Notes: generated by a model from the letters alone, not told the origin. A stretch of 64,000 nucleotides of DNA from Uranotaenia lowii (GCF_029784155.1 NC_073692.1:435465228-435529227), one strand, 5' to 3'. Shown: positions 26,701-37,943, numbered from the stretch's first letter. A program made the numbers and translations.

Positions 26701-29700
26701 ACTATATCAGGAGTGTTCTAGAGACTGTCCCGAACAACCCAGTATAGGTGGCACTACCAGAACTAGGGTCAGAGGCGAGTTATAGGGTTTCAAAGTTAGG
26801 TATGCAGATTTTTTTTGAAAATAAAAAAAAATGGAATTTCAATGTTTGAAAAATGTTGTTCAAAAACCTCGATATAAACTCGTAGCCACTATATTAGGAG
26901 TGTTCTAGAGACTGTCCCGAACAACCCAGTATAGGCGGCACTACCAGAACTAGGGTCAGAGGCGAGTTATAGGGTTTCAAAGTTCAGTATGCAGATTTTT
27001 TTTGAAAATAAAAAAAAATGGAATTTCAATGTTTGAAAAATGTTGTTCAAAAATCTCGATATAAACTCGTAGCCACTATATCAGGAGTGTTCTAGAGACT
27101 GTCCCGAACAACCCAGTATAGGTGGCACTACCAGAACTAGGGTCAGAGGCGAGTTATAGGGTTTCAAATTTCAGTATGCAGATTTTTTTTTGAAAATAAA
27201 AAAAAATTGAATTTCAATGTTTGAAAAATGTTGTTCAAAAACCTCGATATAAACTCGTAGCCACTATATCAGGAGTGTTCTAGAGACTGTCCCGAACAAC
27301 CCAGTATAGGTGGCACTACCAGAACTAGGGTCAGAGGCGAGTTATAGGGTTTCAAAGTTCAGTATGCAGATTTTTTGTTGAAAATAAAAAAAATGCAATT
27401 TCAATGTTTGAAAAATGTTGTTCAAAAACCTCGATATAAACTCGTAGCCACTATATCAGGAGTGTTCTAGAGACTGTCCCGAACAACCCAGTATAGGTGG
27501 CACTACCAGAACTAGGGTCAGAGGCGAGTTATAGGGTTTCAAAGTTCAGTATGCGGAATTTTTTTGAAAATAAAAAAAAATGCAATTTCAATGTTTGAAA
27601 AATGTTGTTCAAAAACCTCGATATAAACTCGTAGCCACTATATCAGGAGTGTTCTAGAGACTGTCCCGAACAACCCAGTATAGGTGGCACTACCAGAACT
27701 AGGGTCAGAGGCGAGTTATAGGGTTTCAAAGCTCAGTATGCAGAATTTTTTGGAAAATAAAAAAAAAATGCAATTTCAATGTTTGAAAAATGTTGTTCAA
27801 AAACCTCGATATAAACTCGTAGCCACTATATCAGGAGTGTTCTAGAGACTGTCCCAAGCAACCCAGTATAGGTGGCACTACCAGAACTAGGGTCAGAGGC
27901 GAGTTATAGGGTTTCAAAGTTCAGTATGCAGATTTTTTGTTGAAAATAAAAAAAAATGCAATTTCAATGTTTGAAAAATGTTGTTCAAAAACCTCGATAT
28001 AAACTCGTAGCCACTATATCAGGAGTGTTCTAGAGACTGTCCCGAACAACCCAGTATAGGTGGCACTACCAGAACTAGGGTCAGAGGTGAGTTATAGGGT
28101 TTCAAAGTTCAGTATGCGGAATTTTTTTGGAAATAAAAAAAAAATGCAATTTCAATGTTTGAAAAATGTTGTTCAAAAACCTCGATATAAACTCGTAGCC
28201 ACTATATCAGGAGTGTTTAGAGACTGTCCCGAGCAACCCAGTATAGATGGCACTACCAGAACTAGGGTCAGAGGCGAGTTATAGGGTTTCAAAGTTCAGT
28301 ATGCAGATTTTTTGTTGAAAATAAAAAAAAATGCAATTTCAATGTTTGAAAAATGTTGTTCAAAAACCTCGATATAAACTCGTAGCCACTATATCAGGAG
28401 TGTTCTAGAGACTGTCCCAAGCAACCCAGTATAGGTGGCACTACCAGAACTAGGGTCAGAGGCGAGTTATAGGGTTTCAAAGTTCAGTATGCGGAATTTT
28501 TTTGAAAATAAAAAAAAAATGCAATTTAAATGTTTGAAAAATGTTGTTCAAAAATCTCGATATAAACTCGTAGCCACTATATCAGGAGTGTTCTAGAGAC
28601 TGTCCCGAACAACCCAGTATAGGTGGCACTACCAGAACTAGGGTCAGAGGCGAGTTATAGGGTTTCAAAGCTCAGTATGCAGAATTTTTTGGAAAATAAA
28701 AAAAAAATGCAATTTCAATGTTTGAAAAATGTTGTTCAAAAACCTCGATATAAACTCGTAGCCACTATATCAGGAGTGTTCTAGAGACTGTCCCGAGCAA
28801 CCCAGTATAGATGGCACTACCAGAACTAGGGTCAGAGGCGAGTTATAGGGTTTCAAAGTTCAGTATGCAGATTTTTTGTTGAAAATAAAAAAAAATGCAA
28901 TTTCAATGTTTGAAAAATGTTGTTCAAAAACCTCGATATAAACTCGTAGCCACTATATCAGGAGTGTTTTAGAGACTGTCCCGAACAACCCAGTATAGGT
29001 GGCACTACCAGAACTAGGGTCAGAGGCGAGTTATAGGGTTTCAAAGTTCAGTATGCGGAATTTTTTTGGAAATAAAAAAAAAATGCAATTTCAATGTTTG
29101 AAAAATGTTGTTTAAAAACCTCGATATAAACTCGTAGCCACTATATCAGGAGTGTTTTAGAGACTGTCCCGAACAACCCAGTATAGGTAACTCTACCAGA
29201 ACTAGGGTCAGAGGCGAGTTATAGGGTTTCAAAGTTCAGTATGCAGATTTTTTGTTGAAAATAAAAAAATGCAATTTCAATGTTTGAAAAATGTTGTTCA
29301 AAAACCTCGATATAAACTCGTAGCCACTATATTAGGAGTGTTCTAGAGACTGTTTCGAACAACCCAGTATAGGTGGCACTACCAGAACTAGGGTCAGAGG
29401 CGAGTTATAGGGTTTCAAAGTTCAGTATGCGGAATTTTTTTGAAAATAAAAAAAAATGCAATTTCAATGTTTGAAAAATGTTGTTCAAAAACCTCGATAT
29501 AAACTCGTAGCCACTATATCAGGAGTGTTCTAGAGACTGTCCCGAACAACCCAATATAGGTGGCACTACCAGAACTAGGGTCAGAGGCGAGTTATAGGGT
29601 TTCAAAGTTCAGTATGCAGATTTTTTTTGAAAATAAAAAAAAATGGAATTTCAATGTTTGAAAAATGTTGTTCAAAAACCTCGATATAAACTCGTAGCCA

Positions 29701-30358
29701 CTATATCAGGAGTGTTCTAGAGACTGTCCCGAACAACCCAATATAGGTGGCACTACCAGAACTAGGGTCAGAGGCGAGTTATAGGGTTTCAAAGTTCAGT
29801 ATGCAGATTTTTTTTGAAAATAAAAAAAAATGGAATTTCAATGTTTGAAAAATGTTGTTCAAAAACCTCGATATAAACTCGTAGCCACTATATCAGGAGT
29901 GTTCTAGAGACTGTCCCGAACAACCCAGTATAGGTGGCACTACCAGAACTAGGGTTAGAGGCGAGTTATAGGGTTTCAAAGTTCAGTATGCAGATTTTTT
30001 TTTGAAAATAAAAAAAAAATTGAATTTCAATGTTTGAAAAATGTTGTTCAAAAACCTCGATATAAACTCGTAGCCACTATATCAGGAGTGTTCTAGAGAC
30101 TGTCCCGAACAACCCAGTATAAGTGGCACTACCAGAACTAGGGTCAGAGGCGAGTTATAGGGTTTCAAAGTTCAGTATGCAGATTTTTTTTTGAAAATAA
30201 AAAAAAATTGAATTTCAATGTTTGAAAAATGTTGTTCAAAAACCTCGATATAAACTCGTAGCCACTATATCAGGAGTGTTCTAGAGACTGTCCCGAACAA
30301 CCCAGTATAAGTGGCACTACCAGAACTAGGGTCAGAGGCGAGTTATAGGGTTTCAAAG
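14733..30358 (-). repeat. Satellite array 2, main segment (inverted), about 83 monomers
   Basis: Continuous ~188-bp monomers in the orientation opposite to arrays 1 and 3. Variant monomers (GGTAACTCT, TATTAGGAG, GAGCAACCCAGTATAGTTGG, TTGGAAAAATG, CGGAATTTTTTTG) follow in a fixed order that repeats at long range (see the 6,568-bp block). It ends at 30351-30358 in TTTCAAAG, the left duplication of the hAT-like insertion. Confidence 0.97.
14741..27754. repeat. 6,568-bp satellite block present twice in tandem
   Basis: Rare variants recur exactly 6,568 bp apart: AGTTGGCACT at 15481/22049, GGTAACTCT at 16049/22617, AGATTATTTG at 20051/26619, and the block start TACCAGAACT at 14741/21309. The copies run about 14741-21186 and 21309-27754 and look almost identical (one difference noticed: GGATCAG at about 25450 against GGGTCAG). 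6,568 bp is about 35 monomers. The order and identity point to a recent unequal-exchange duplication. An assembly duplication cannot be excluded from sequence alone. Confidence 0.88.
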
Positions 30359-31961
30359 CAGGCTTCGGACGCATCCTGAGGCGCGACCCATAAGAGGCAG
30401 AGCAGTACCACTCATTGAGGAGGAACTCCCAAACTCCTGGCAGTCGAAAACCACTCTTTCTCGCTTCTCTTACCGCCAGAATCGCTAGGAGCGCCAGTCA
30501 CTCTTTGCTCCCTCGGAGGCTCTACGCTCCTCCCAAAGAGGTCTCCCTGGGAGAAATAACTTTGCGTGTGACGATTCAGAATTGCTTCGAGTTAGGTACA
30601 TATTTGATTGCTTCTAGTAGCTCACAGCTCCTGACTGGCTGCTGGGAGTGGCTGTGCGACGATGTAAGCAAAACGAATTTTAGACTATTTTTGTACCTAA
30701 ACAACGTTAACATTATTACTCTAATTTACATTAAATGTTCATGTAAAACGATTGTCGAAGTTAAAGCTTTCAGATAATATGTTTTACAAAGAAATCGGCC
30801 GGCGTTGAAAGAAGTATTGTAAACAAGAACATCCTGCACACTTATCAACCTAAATGGCTTTTAAAAACTTAACGTCCACAGATAATCATTCTGCTTTTAA
30901 ATCAAAAGGCTTAAGGTTGATGGGACATCAAAATTACGTAGTCAGAAAAATTATTGCTTCCCCAGCTATTTTCAAATCTGCAAAAACATACGATTTTCAC
31001 CTTTCTAAAAAAGGTCTAGATAAGTGGTAACAATGAATGAAAAAATCAAATGAAATCGTTTGAAAATTTATAGTTTAAGATATATTTCTGATTTCATAAC
31101 GCATAAAGCACCAAATGCAGTAAGTTTTTGTTTTGTTCGAATGAAATTTTACAATTTTCTGTCAAAATGATTTTAAAACTATAAAGGTGCTGCATACATT
31201 TAGGGGTAAAAAATCATCTAGCTTAAATCATAAAAGTTTATGTTATGTTTTTTTCCTGTCAAAAATGATTTTAAAACCATAAAGGTGCTGCATACATTTA
31301 GGGGTAAAAAATTATCTAGTTTGAATCATAAAAGTTTATGTTATATTTTTATGTCAAAAATGATTTTAAAACCATTATTTTGTTATCATTAAATGATAAC
31401 TTCACTACATTCTATTCAAATAAAAAATAACACCTCTTGATGTGGTATACAAATGTAGCATCTAACACGGCTGTTGCATAATGCCCCGTTTGACGGTTAT
31501 TGATGAAATAATAGCTACCCGGAGATAATATTTCAAATTTCTTTACAAACAAGAGGCCCTTCTTGTGCTATTTGACTTAAATTTTGCATGTAAACTTCAC
31601 ATAACAATCTGCTTATTTGAGCCACTCTACTCAACAAAATAATCAGCGGGGACACGTCCTGCCTTTCGTTATTCATATTAAATCATTTCCAAATGACACT
31701 GCCGGCGCAAACCAAAATAAACGAACACGAACCAGCCAGATTCCCAGCTCATGACGTTAGTCTTAAAGCGTTCTCCTAGGGAGCGCTCCCGAAGAGCGCT
31801 CATTTATCTTTTAAGAGCGGAGCGAGAGGTAAAAAGAACTCCCTAAGAGCATGACATCTTCGAGGCAGATGGTCACTCCTTCTCATTCCTTCACGCCGCT
31901 TAAAGAGTGAGAGCAGATTTTAGCTCCGTGGGTGTTTGCTCTCAAATGAATCCGAAGCCTG
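30359..31961. mobile_element. hAT-like non-autonomous DNA transposon inside the satellite, 1,603 bp
   Basis: Termini are an 11-bp perfect inverted repeat, CAGGCTTCGGA (30359-30369) and TCCGAAGCCTG (31951-31961). They are flanked by an exact 8-bp duplication, TTTCAAAG (30351-30358 and 31962-31969), taken from the satellite monomer. An 8-bp duplication with CAG...CTG ends is the hAT signature; P elements also make 8 bp. The ends are GC-rich with GAGCGCT palindromes near 31785-31800. The longest frame (30415-30777, 120 codons) has no recognisable transposase features, so the element is probably non-autonomous. The middle contains a copy of another repeat (30850-31496). Confidence 0.88.
30850..31496 (+). 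repeat. Left-truncated copy of MITE 'M' nested in the hAT-like element
   Basis: Order and wording match 44530-45419: AATGGCTT, GATGG.ACATCAAA, AGTTAGAAAAATTATTG-like, GGTGCTGCATACATTTAGGGG, and the end GCCCCGTTTGACGG. The left terminus seen in the full element (CCGTCAACAGGGGGCAACC) is absent. A segment of about 97 bp (31161-31257, GATTTTAAAAC...AAAGTTTATGTTAT) is repeated directly at 31258-31352. Confidence 0.7.
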
Positions 31962-32215
31962 TTTCAAAGTTCAGTATGCAGATTTTTTTTTGAAAATAAA
32001 AAAAAATTGAATTTCAATGTTTGAAAAATGTTGTTCAAAAACCTCGATATAAACTCGTAGCCACTATATCAGGAGTGTTCTAGAGACTGTCCCGAACAAC
32101 CCAATATAGGTGGCACTACCAGAACTAGGGTCAGAGGCGAGTTATAGGGTTTCAAAATTCAGTTTGCAGATTTTTTTTTAAATTTAAAAAGCTATTTCAA
32201 TGTTGGATTTATTTT
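31962..32215 (-). repeat. Satellite array 2, right remnant
   Basis: After the hAT-like element the interrupted monomer resumes for a little over one unit. It then decays (CAGTTTGCAGATT and AAAGCTATTTCAATGTTGG) into unrelated sequence near 32215. This marks the true edge of array 2. Confidence 0.88.
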
Positions 32216-32528
32216 GTATTTTCCCAACCAATAATTTAGCCCTATTTCAATCATGCATTCTCGATATTTCAACATTGTTAATTTTTTATGTGAACGCCAT
32301 TTGTTCTGATACGATTTATGATCGCTGGAGTTATCCTCCCAGCGTATCCACATTGCGTTTGACGAAACAAAATAAAAACATTTACACGTCCCTCCTTATC
32401 CCCTCACAAGACAAATGAGGAAACTCGAATGAATTTATCCGCTTGGTTAATGTGTTCATGCAAGACGGCAGAAAAACATTTCTTCGTTTCAAACCACCGG
32501 CCAAGCGGCACACAAGCAGCTGTGCGTG
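32216..32528. other. Non-coding flank, nothing assigned
   Basis: No gene recognised. A minus-strand frame (32382-32648, 88 codons) starts in repeat X and reads on into this flank. It shows no known domain. Confidence 0.4.
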
Positions 32529-32682
32529 TGTATGTGAACACCCAGCTAAAACGAAATCGTAATAGAAATGGTAATCGAAACCGAATATTAAGACATTTTC
32601 AATAACCATCGTAATCAAGTTGGAGTTAAATGATTTTCTATCATTCATTTACGACAAGCCTCGCCCGATAAAAGTTGAATCG
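32529..32682 (-). repeat. Repeat X, copy 1, distal part (minus strand)
   Basis: Its reverse complement matches 43950-44050 and 45486-45595. All three read MVIENVL, then DYHFYY, then LAG in one frame. The rest of the copy lies at 37799-38640, because a TA-flanked transposon split it. Copies 2 and 3 show the unbroken order. Confidence 0.75.
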
Positions 32683-33197
32683 TAGGGGAGATAAGGGCAT
32701 AATGAGCACCCAGGACATAATAAGCACTCCTTTTTTCTACACAAGTACATACGTATTTTCTTAAACAAATTTTCATAAGGACTTGCTTCGTACTAACTAT
32801 AGTATTAATTTTTCACCAAAAAAGAAATATCCTATTCATATTTACAGAAATATTAAATAATAACCAGCTATGTAGGTTCTCAAGAGACGAAAATATTATA
32901 ATTTTTGAGCACCACCAAATAAGCTTTTATGACCTTTAAATAATCTTGATCTGAAATGTACGCACTGGAACATGATCTACACATTGTTTCTCAATTTTCA
33001 ACATAATGAAATTTTTGATTTTTCACTTTAATCAATTTTAAAACGCGTCTTTACTTTAATTTGTTCACAAGAAGCGAACAGAGCACTATCAATGAATGCA
33101 AGATGAGCGTTTTCTGCCGTATAATCTACTAGCAGCGAATTCAACTCGATGAAGTCGACTGAATAATAGAGCTACAGCTCACCTTGTTTCGTCTGTC

Positions 33198-33275
33198 GTT
33201 TTGTCCTATTGGTAAGGTGTCGGATAGGTAATCGGTAGACTCGAGTTCGATTCCTGTACGAGAGGATTTATTTTT
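33198..33275 (+). other. tRNA-like module in the left arm of element F
   Basis: TCCTATTGGTAAGG resembles a type-2 promoter A box and GAGTTCGATTCC (33243-33254) a B box, spaced as in a tRNA gene. Acceptor-stem pairing is not evident, so this is a tRNA-derived or tRNA-mimicking segment, not a functional tRNA gene. It points toward the centre of the element. Confidence 0.5.
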
Positions 33276-33444
33276 GCACATACCATTCATGATTGATTTT
33301 TTTTATTGTTACATTATACGGCTAATAGCATCAAAGCATCATCCGTCAAACAAAAGACCAGAAACATAATGTATGAGAATCATGTGTTAATTCTTTGAAT
33401 TCTACAAACAGACCTAGATTATTTTGTTATTGCTTTGTTTGTTG

Positions 33445-33697
33445 TTGTTCATCGCCGGTGTCATCAAAAGGCGCTAGAAATCGAGATTCGGGAACGTAAG
33501 TGGAGATGGATTGGGCACACGCTGCGAAGAGAAGAAGACGAGATTTGCAGAGAGGCGCTTGACTGGAATCCAGATGGGCATCGAAGAAGAGGCAGGCCCA
33601 AAAGCTCGTGGCGGCGAAGCCTAGCCGCTGAAATCCGCACAGTTGACGAGAGAACCTTGGCTGGCAGCAAGTGAAGACGCTGGCTTCGGATCGCCAG
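33445..33697 (+). pseudogene. RTE-like retrotransposon, 5'-truncated C-terminal end (first part)
   Basis: The frame from about 33465 reads ERKWRWIGHTLRR, then ALDWNPDGHRRRGRPK, then SWRRSLAAEIRTVDE. This is the RWxWIGHxLRR...RGRPxxxWRR tail typical of RTE-type and related non-LTR reverse-transcriptase proteins. After TVDE a 2-nt insertion shifts the frame. In the other frame WQQVKTLASDR continues to 33697, where a hAT-like element interrupts. The fragment lacks endonuclease and RT domains, as expected for 5' truncation. An 11-bp duplication, TTTGTTTGTTG, flanks the whole insertion (33434-33444 and 37297-37307). The frame calls at 33427-33711 on the minus strand are shadows of this one. Confidence 0.85.
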
Positions 33698-34191
33698 CAG
33701 CGATGCCACACATACCGATTTTCCGGTATTTATACCGATTTTTGAGCAAAATTTTGACCAAGAATCGGTATATACCGATTACCGATTTTTGGCAAAACAT
33801 ACCGATTTCATACCGATTTTTAAGATTTTAACTCAAAATTCATTCCACCTCAACATTCTCACTTCATTCAAGCTATCCTCGTAAAGGTCCCGTAGAAAGA
33901 AGACAAAATGCGGTAGCTGGCGTGGCGTAACTTTGATCTGTACAACAGTATTCTGCAAAGATCTCCACGGCTCACTCTCATAATTCGTTTAATTGTTCGC
34001 GTTGTTTTGTTCCTTTGTTCTGTCAAATGATGCACTATTATGGTACTCAACCTCAAAGCCAATGGACTAAGCTCAAGGCTGATATTTGACCTTCTGCGAC
34101 TGCCAATAGAAGTTTCTTAAGGTCAGTCTCAATTGACGATCGCATAAAAGCTCTTATCTCGTGAGATGCTAACTTTTCAAGGAACTCTATA

Positions 34192-36114
34192 GGGTAACGG
34201 ACTTATTTTGGACCGGGTATATATTTTGGACCACCTTGTAGCTTTTGGCAAATATTTCTCTCATAAATCATGTTATTTATACAAATTTTGAACAAATATA
34301 GTTAAAGCTACTTCTTATGATTCTAATCCCATCTGAAATTTAATTTAAGTAAGCTGTTAACGGAGAGAAAACTGAAAATAAAGTTTTGATTTTTCACAGT
34401 TGGACCGAATCAGGGCCATTTCAGGAGGACGTGTCATTATTAGAGTCTATTTCCAATAAGATTTCTGCCTAGCTGTGATGAATTTAAAAACTACAAATAT
34501 GTTCACAGCTATGATAAAACACTTAAAAATTAGTTTGCGAGCCCGAGGAACCAAAAAAACTTGTTTCAATAGCAGTTTGACCCATGTCGAAAATAGGTCT
34601 TACTTAATTCCTTAGGGACTTATTTTGGACCACCCAACATATGCTTTGAATCACGTTAATCTAACAATCTACATCAATGGCAACTGTTTGATAATCAGTT
34701 GTTAAAAACTACAGCTTAAAGAAGCCTCAAAACAAGTAAACTTGGACTTGCACAAATTTTTTATTAAGTCATTGTTTTTTATGCTTCATGAAAAATTATT
34801 GAAAGTTTGGTCTTAAAGTTTAAATCATTTAGGATTGCCAGTAAAATGAGTGCATTCAGGAATTATTTTCGAGGAAAATAACTTGGGTAGGTAGAAGAAA
34901 CGAAATATAAAACCCGTCCAAAGGAGGGGTTTGGAAAAAAATGACAACAAATCGGCATGCAACTAGTGTAATTTTTGTAACAGTTGAAATATCTCAGTAT
35001 CGCAAATATCGCAGGTACGTCTCGGTGGTCGAGTGATTAGCGTGGTAAGACGTTATTCGCTAGCCCACTGATGGCATGGGTTCGATTTCCATCTCGGTAC
35101 TGGGTGTTAAATGTTAATTAAGTTGTCCATGTCATTTATTCCGTCTGTAAAGCCTAAATCGGCTAAGACGGTGTATGTCTTTTAAAACAATTTAATCAAA
35201 TAATATATTCAATTATAGCTATATGTGTTTCAAAACTTGGGAAAAGGTGGTTGAAATGTGTAAATTTTACAAGCAATACAGAATTAAAAATTTAATTTTT
35301 CAGCCCCTGTGGTTATGCAATTTTAAAAAAACTGTTGGAAAATTACTCCAACGATTAATTTTATCCTAGAACAATGTGAGTATCAAACTTAAAACTGTAT
35401 TTTTGTGAAAAAAATCTGGCTTTTAGATGGCATAAATCTCGCAAATTTTTATCTTTTTGAATTTATCTACAGAATTGAGGCCATACCAAATTCACTAAGG
35501 TTTTGGAAGTCAAAATGCATCAATTGAAGTCGCGAAGTTCATGATGTCAGACGTTCTCAACTTATCATTGGGTCACCTGAAGGAGATTTGCGTTCTGAAA
35601 ATTGATCCTAAAGATAAGCCAAGTGGCCAGTATTGAACACTGCAGAACAAATTTCGTCGAGATTTCATAACATTTGGAACACACTATATAACAGGAATTT
35701 TACTGTTTTTACTCTATTCTTATCGAACAAACAAAACTTGACTAGTCTTTAACAATAAGAAAAGACAAAATTATCTGAATAATTCGCATAATTGCGCATC
35801 AATCGCTGTCGAAATATAGCAAAATTTAGAAAAAAAAAAACTTATTTAGTTTAAAGGTGGTCCAAAATAGGTCCAAAGGGTGGTCCAAAATAGAAACCTG
35901 GTGGTCCAAAATACTGACCAGAGTAATGATCGAAGAAACTTGTTTTTAGGCTTAAATATTGTTACATTGCAACAAACGACGATATATTTCTATAGAAAAA
36001 GCCTTGATCTTCGTAATGAACGGATAAAGCAGTCGAAAATTGTAACATATACTTTTTTATGCTAGAAAATAGCATAGCCACTTCCCAAAGCGGTCCAAAA
36101 TAGGTCCGTTACCC
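34192..36114. mobile_element. TA-flanked inverted-repeat element, 1.9 kb, nested in the hAT-like element
   Basis: GGGTAACGGACTTATTTTGG at the left and CCAAAATAGGTCCGTTACCC at the right are inverted with one mismatch, each flanked by TA (34190-34191, 36115-36116). The phrase ATTTTGGACC and its complement recur several times in both ends (34200-34235, 34620-34635, 35856-35915, 36091-36100). This again looks like a subterminal binding-site cluster. No coding frame longer than about 65 codons. It is non-autonomous, of a type compatible with Tc1/mariner TA insertion, and carries a SINE. Confidence 0.78.
35017..35200 (+). mobile_element. tRNA-derived SINE
   Basis: CTCGGTGGTCGAGTGATTAG (A-box region, 35021-35040) and GGGTTCGATTTCC (B box, 35088-35100) are at tRNA-like spacing. 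A TGGCA/ATGGG stem precedes the B box, and a tRNA-unrelated tail (GCCTAAATCGGCTAAGACGG) ends in A-rich sequence. The acceptor stem does not close, so this is not a working tRNA gene. RNA polymerase III transcription would start near the left end. No clear flanking duplication was found, so the limits are approximate. Confidence 0.65.
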
Positions 36115-37231
36115 TACACCGTTTGAATATAATCCTTGTTAAAATCGTCGCCAGATGGGGTATGTCGAAATTTGAAGTGCAATCAGATACACGGTTCGTC
36201 ATATCATCGGTATAATCTTCAATCCTTCTGCATCTTGTTAGCCAAATAAATGATATCATAAGTAACTAACTGCAGAGATCGCAGAATTAAAGACCACGCC
36301 AGGCAAAATAAGTACATTCAGTTATAGTAAAACTATGTGTTTTTAATGTTTTTCGGAAGAACATCTGGATTTTCATATGACTAGTGATTTTTCATAAAAT
36401 AAAATAATTTTTCATTGGCTATAAAAAAATGAAGCAACTACTCTCTCAACTTTCTGCAATCATTTCTTATTCTAATCGCTAGAACTCATATCTAATACTA
36501 AAAGCTGAAATAGCCAGATTGGCGAAAATCCATCAATAAAACGAAGAACATCAACTTGGGCCCATATTTACCTCGAACATCAAAAAACCATTGGATTTGT
36601 AAGTGCTTACTAAATTGAAATTTCCTTTAGGTTGACCTGGTTCTATTGCATTATCGAATTTATCAAATTTACATACCACTTTAGCCAAACATTAAAGTCT
36701 CAAGTTTTTACTTAATTAATACGCCTAAACAACGTGTAACCTGAAGGTGTTCGCCATGCCCCCATTTTTCTTATCAAACGGTAACATTTAAAATAAATTT
36801 CAATTCAGTTATAAGTACTGGAAAGAAAAACTTATTTCGGATTTTACGCTGAATTTTCATTTGTGATTTTTGCTTTCGTCATCAAAAGCAGATAAAATTT
36901 AAAAAAAATTAAACAAGTCATAAATCATCATTTTGTGTAAACCAGGGTTACCTAGAACCAAGTTTGAGAGAAAATGCAATAATATATGCTAAAACACATT
37001 TAGTCAGCTAGTTTTGAACTAAAAATAAACATTCATAAGAGTTGTTACACTAGACTTGCTTATTATTGAGAGCTTCTATTTGAAAAAACGTTAGGAAGTT
37101 GTAAATGTAAGCATTTTTGAATATCTACCTCAAATACCGATTTTCATACCGATTTTTAGGATTTACATACCGATAAAAGATTTTTTTGGGTTTTAAAATA
37201 CCGATAGAAATGTGGCATCACTGATCGCCAG

Positions 37232-37296
37232 CAGTGGAGATCTCTTATCTCAGCCCTATGCGCCGGTCAATCGGCGCCGGACTTTAGGTAGGTAGG
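37232..37296 (+). pseudogene. RTE-like retrotransposon, final part and 3' tail
   Basis: Continues the frame cut at 33697: QWRSLISALCAGQSAP, then DFR and a TAG stop that is part of a TAGG-repeat tail (37284-37296). The right 11-bp duplication, TTTGTTTGTTG, follows directly. Position and wording match the relic at 7430-7470. Confidence 0.8.
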
Positions 37297-37357
37297 TTTG
37301 TTTGTTGAATCTACACCTCACCGTTTAGTGCAATCATGATCATGAATAATAAATGAA

Positions 37358-37438
37358 AAAAAAACCACCTCGACCAGGAATCGAGCACGAGCCAACTGAT
37401 TACCTCTCCGACATTTAACCAATAGGCCAAACCGTCAG
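37358..37438 (-). other. tRNA-like module in the right arm of element F
   Basis: On the minus strand it reads TTTGGCCTATTGGTTAAATG (A-box-like) and then GCTCGATTCCTGG (B-box-like), followed by an uninterrupted T run that could terminate polymerase III. It is the inverted counterpart of 33198-33275, so the two modules face each other. Confidence 0.5.
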
Positions 37439-37943
37439 TCGATTCAAATTAAGCTGTAGCTCTATTATTCAGTTCACTTCATCGAGTCGAATTCACTGCT
37501 AGATTACCCGGCAGAAAACGCTTATCCTTCCTTCATTAATGGTTCTCATACTGCCTCGGGGGGTTTCTCATTATGCCTCTACAATGACTGATTTTCAGCT
37601 TTCGGCAAAAATTTTTAATGCATTGCATTAATGCATTTTTAAACATTTTTATCTAGTTTTTCAAGTTTCATCCAGTTAGGTAATAGACTATTTGAGTGTC
37701 TGAAAACGAAACAATGATGTAATTCACATATTACAGCTGTTCTCTATGGTTAAATAAGCGTTTTCCTTAAGGTGGCCATTATGCCCTTATCTCCCCTACT
37801 GCAATTTGGTCAGTTTGTAAATATGTAGCCAAAAATTGAGAATGTGCTAGTTTGATATTAACGATTAACGATATCTAAAAATGAACTGTTTTTTTTTATA
37901 AATGGGCGATCCTTCAATTGACGCTCTATCCGGTCTCTTCTTT

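Larger units (their letters stand above)
33698..37223. mobile_element. hAT-like element with ATACCGAT subterminal repeats, 3.5 kb with insertions
   Basis: Ends CAGCGATGCCACA (33698-33710) and TGTGGCATCACTG (37211-37223) form a 13-bp inverted repeat with one mismatch. An exact 8-bp duplication, ATCGCCAG (33690-33697 and 37224-37231), fits hAT. The first ~130 bp and last ~100 bp are crowded with ATACCGATTTTT words, plus AATCGGTATA in reverse. Such subterminal clusters are often transposase binding sites in hAT elements. No transposase frame survives; the longest frames are about 65 codons. A TA-flanked element (34192-36114) is nested inside, leaving about 1.6 kb of its own sequence. Confidence 0.85.
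32685..37796. mobile_element. TA-flanked foldback transposon 'F' carrying a four-level nest, 5.1 kb
   Basis: Terminal inverted repeats GGGGAGATAAGGGCATAATG (left) and CATTATGCCCTTATCTCCCC (right) are each flanked by TA (32683-32684, 37797-37798). Copy 2 of repeat X (ACTGCTATACGATTCC near 43910) shows the equivalent site without insertion, which supports TA as the target and a Tc1/mariner-type mechanism. Long inner arms are also inverted: GATGAGCGTTTTCTGCCG at 33101 and its complement near 37505-37525, then a tRNA-like module in each arm. Without nested insertions the element would be about 1.25 kb. No transposase frame is present. A second copy lies at 40133-40968. Confidence 0.8.

Noticed and set aside
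30415..30777. 120-codon frame at the left end of the hAT-like element
   Set aside because: No transposase or zinc-finger features. It starts in terminal sequence and ends in AT-rich DNA, so it is probably chance.
33427..33711. Minus-strand frames of 94 and 81 codons
   Set aside because: They are antisense shadows of the RTE-like C-terminal frame on the plus strand.
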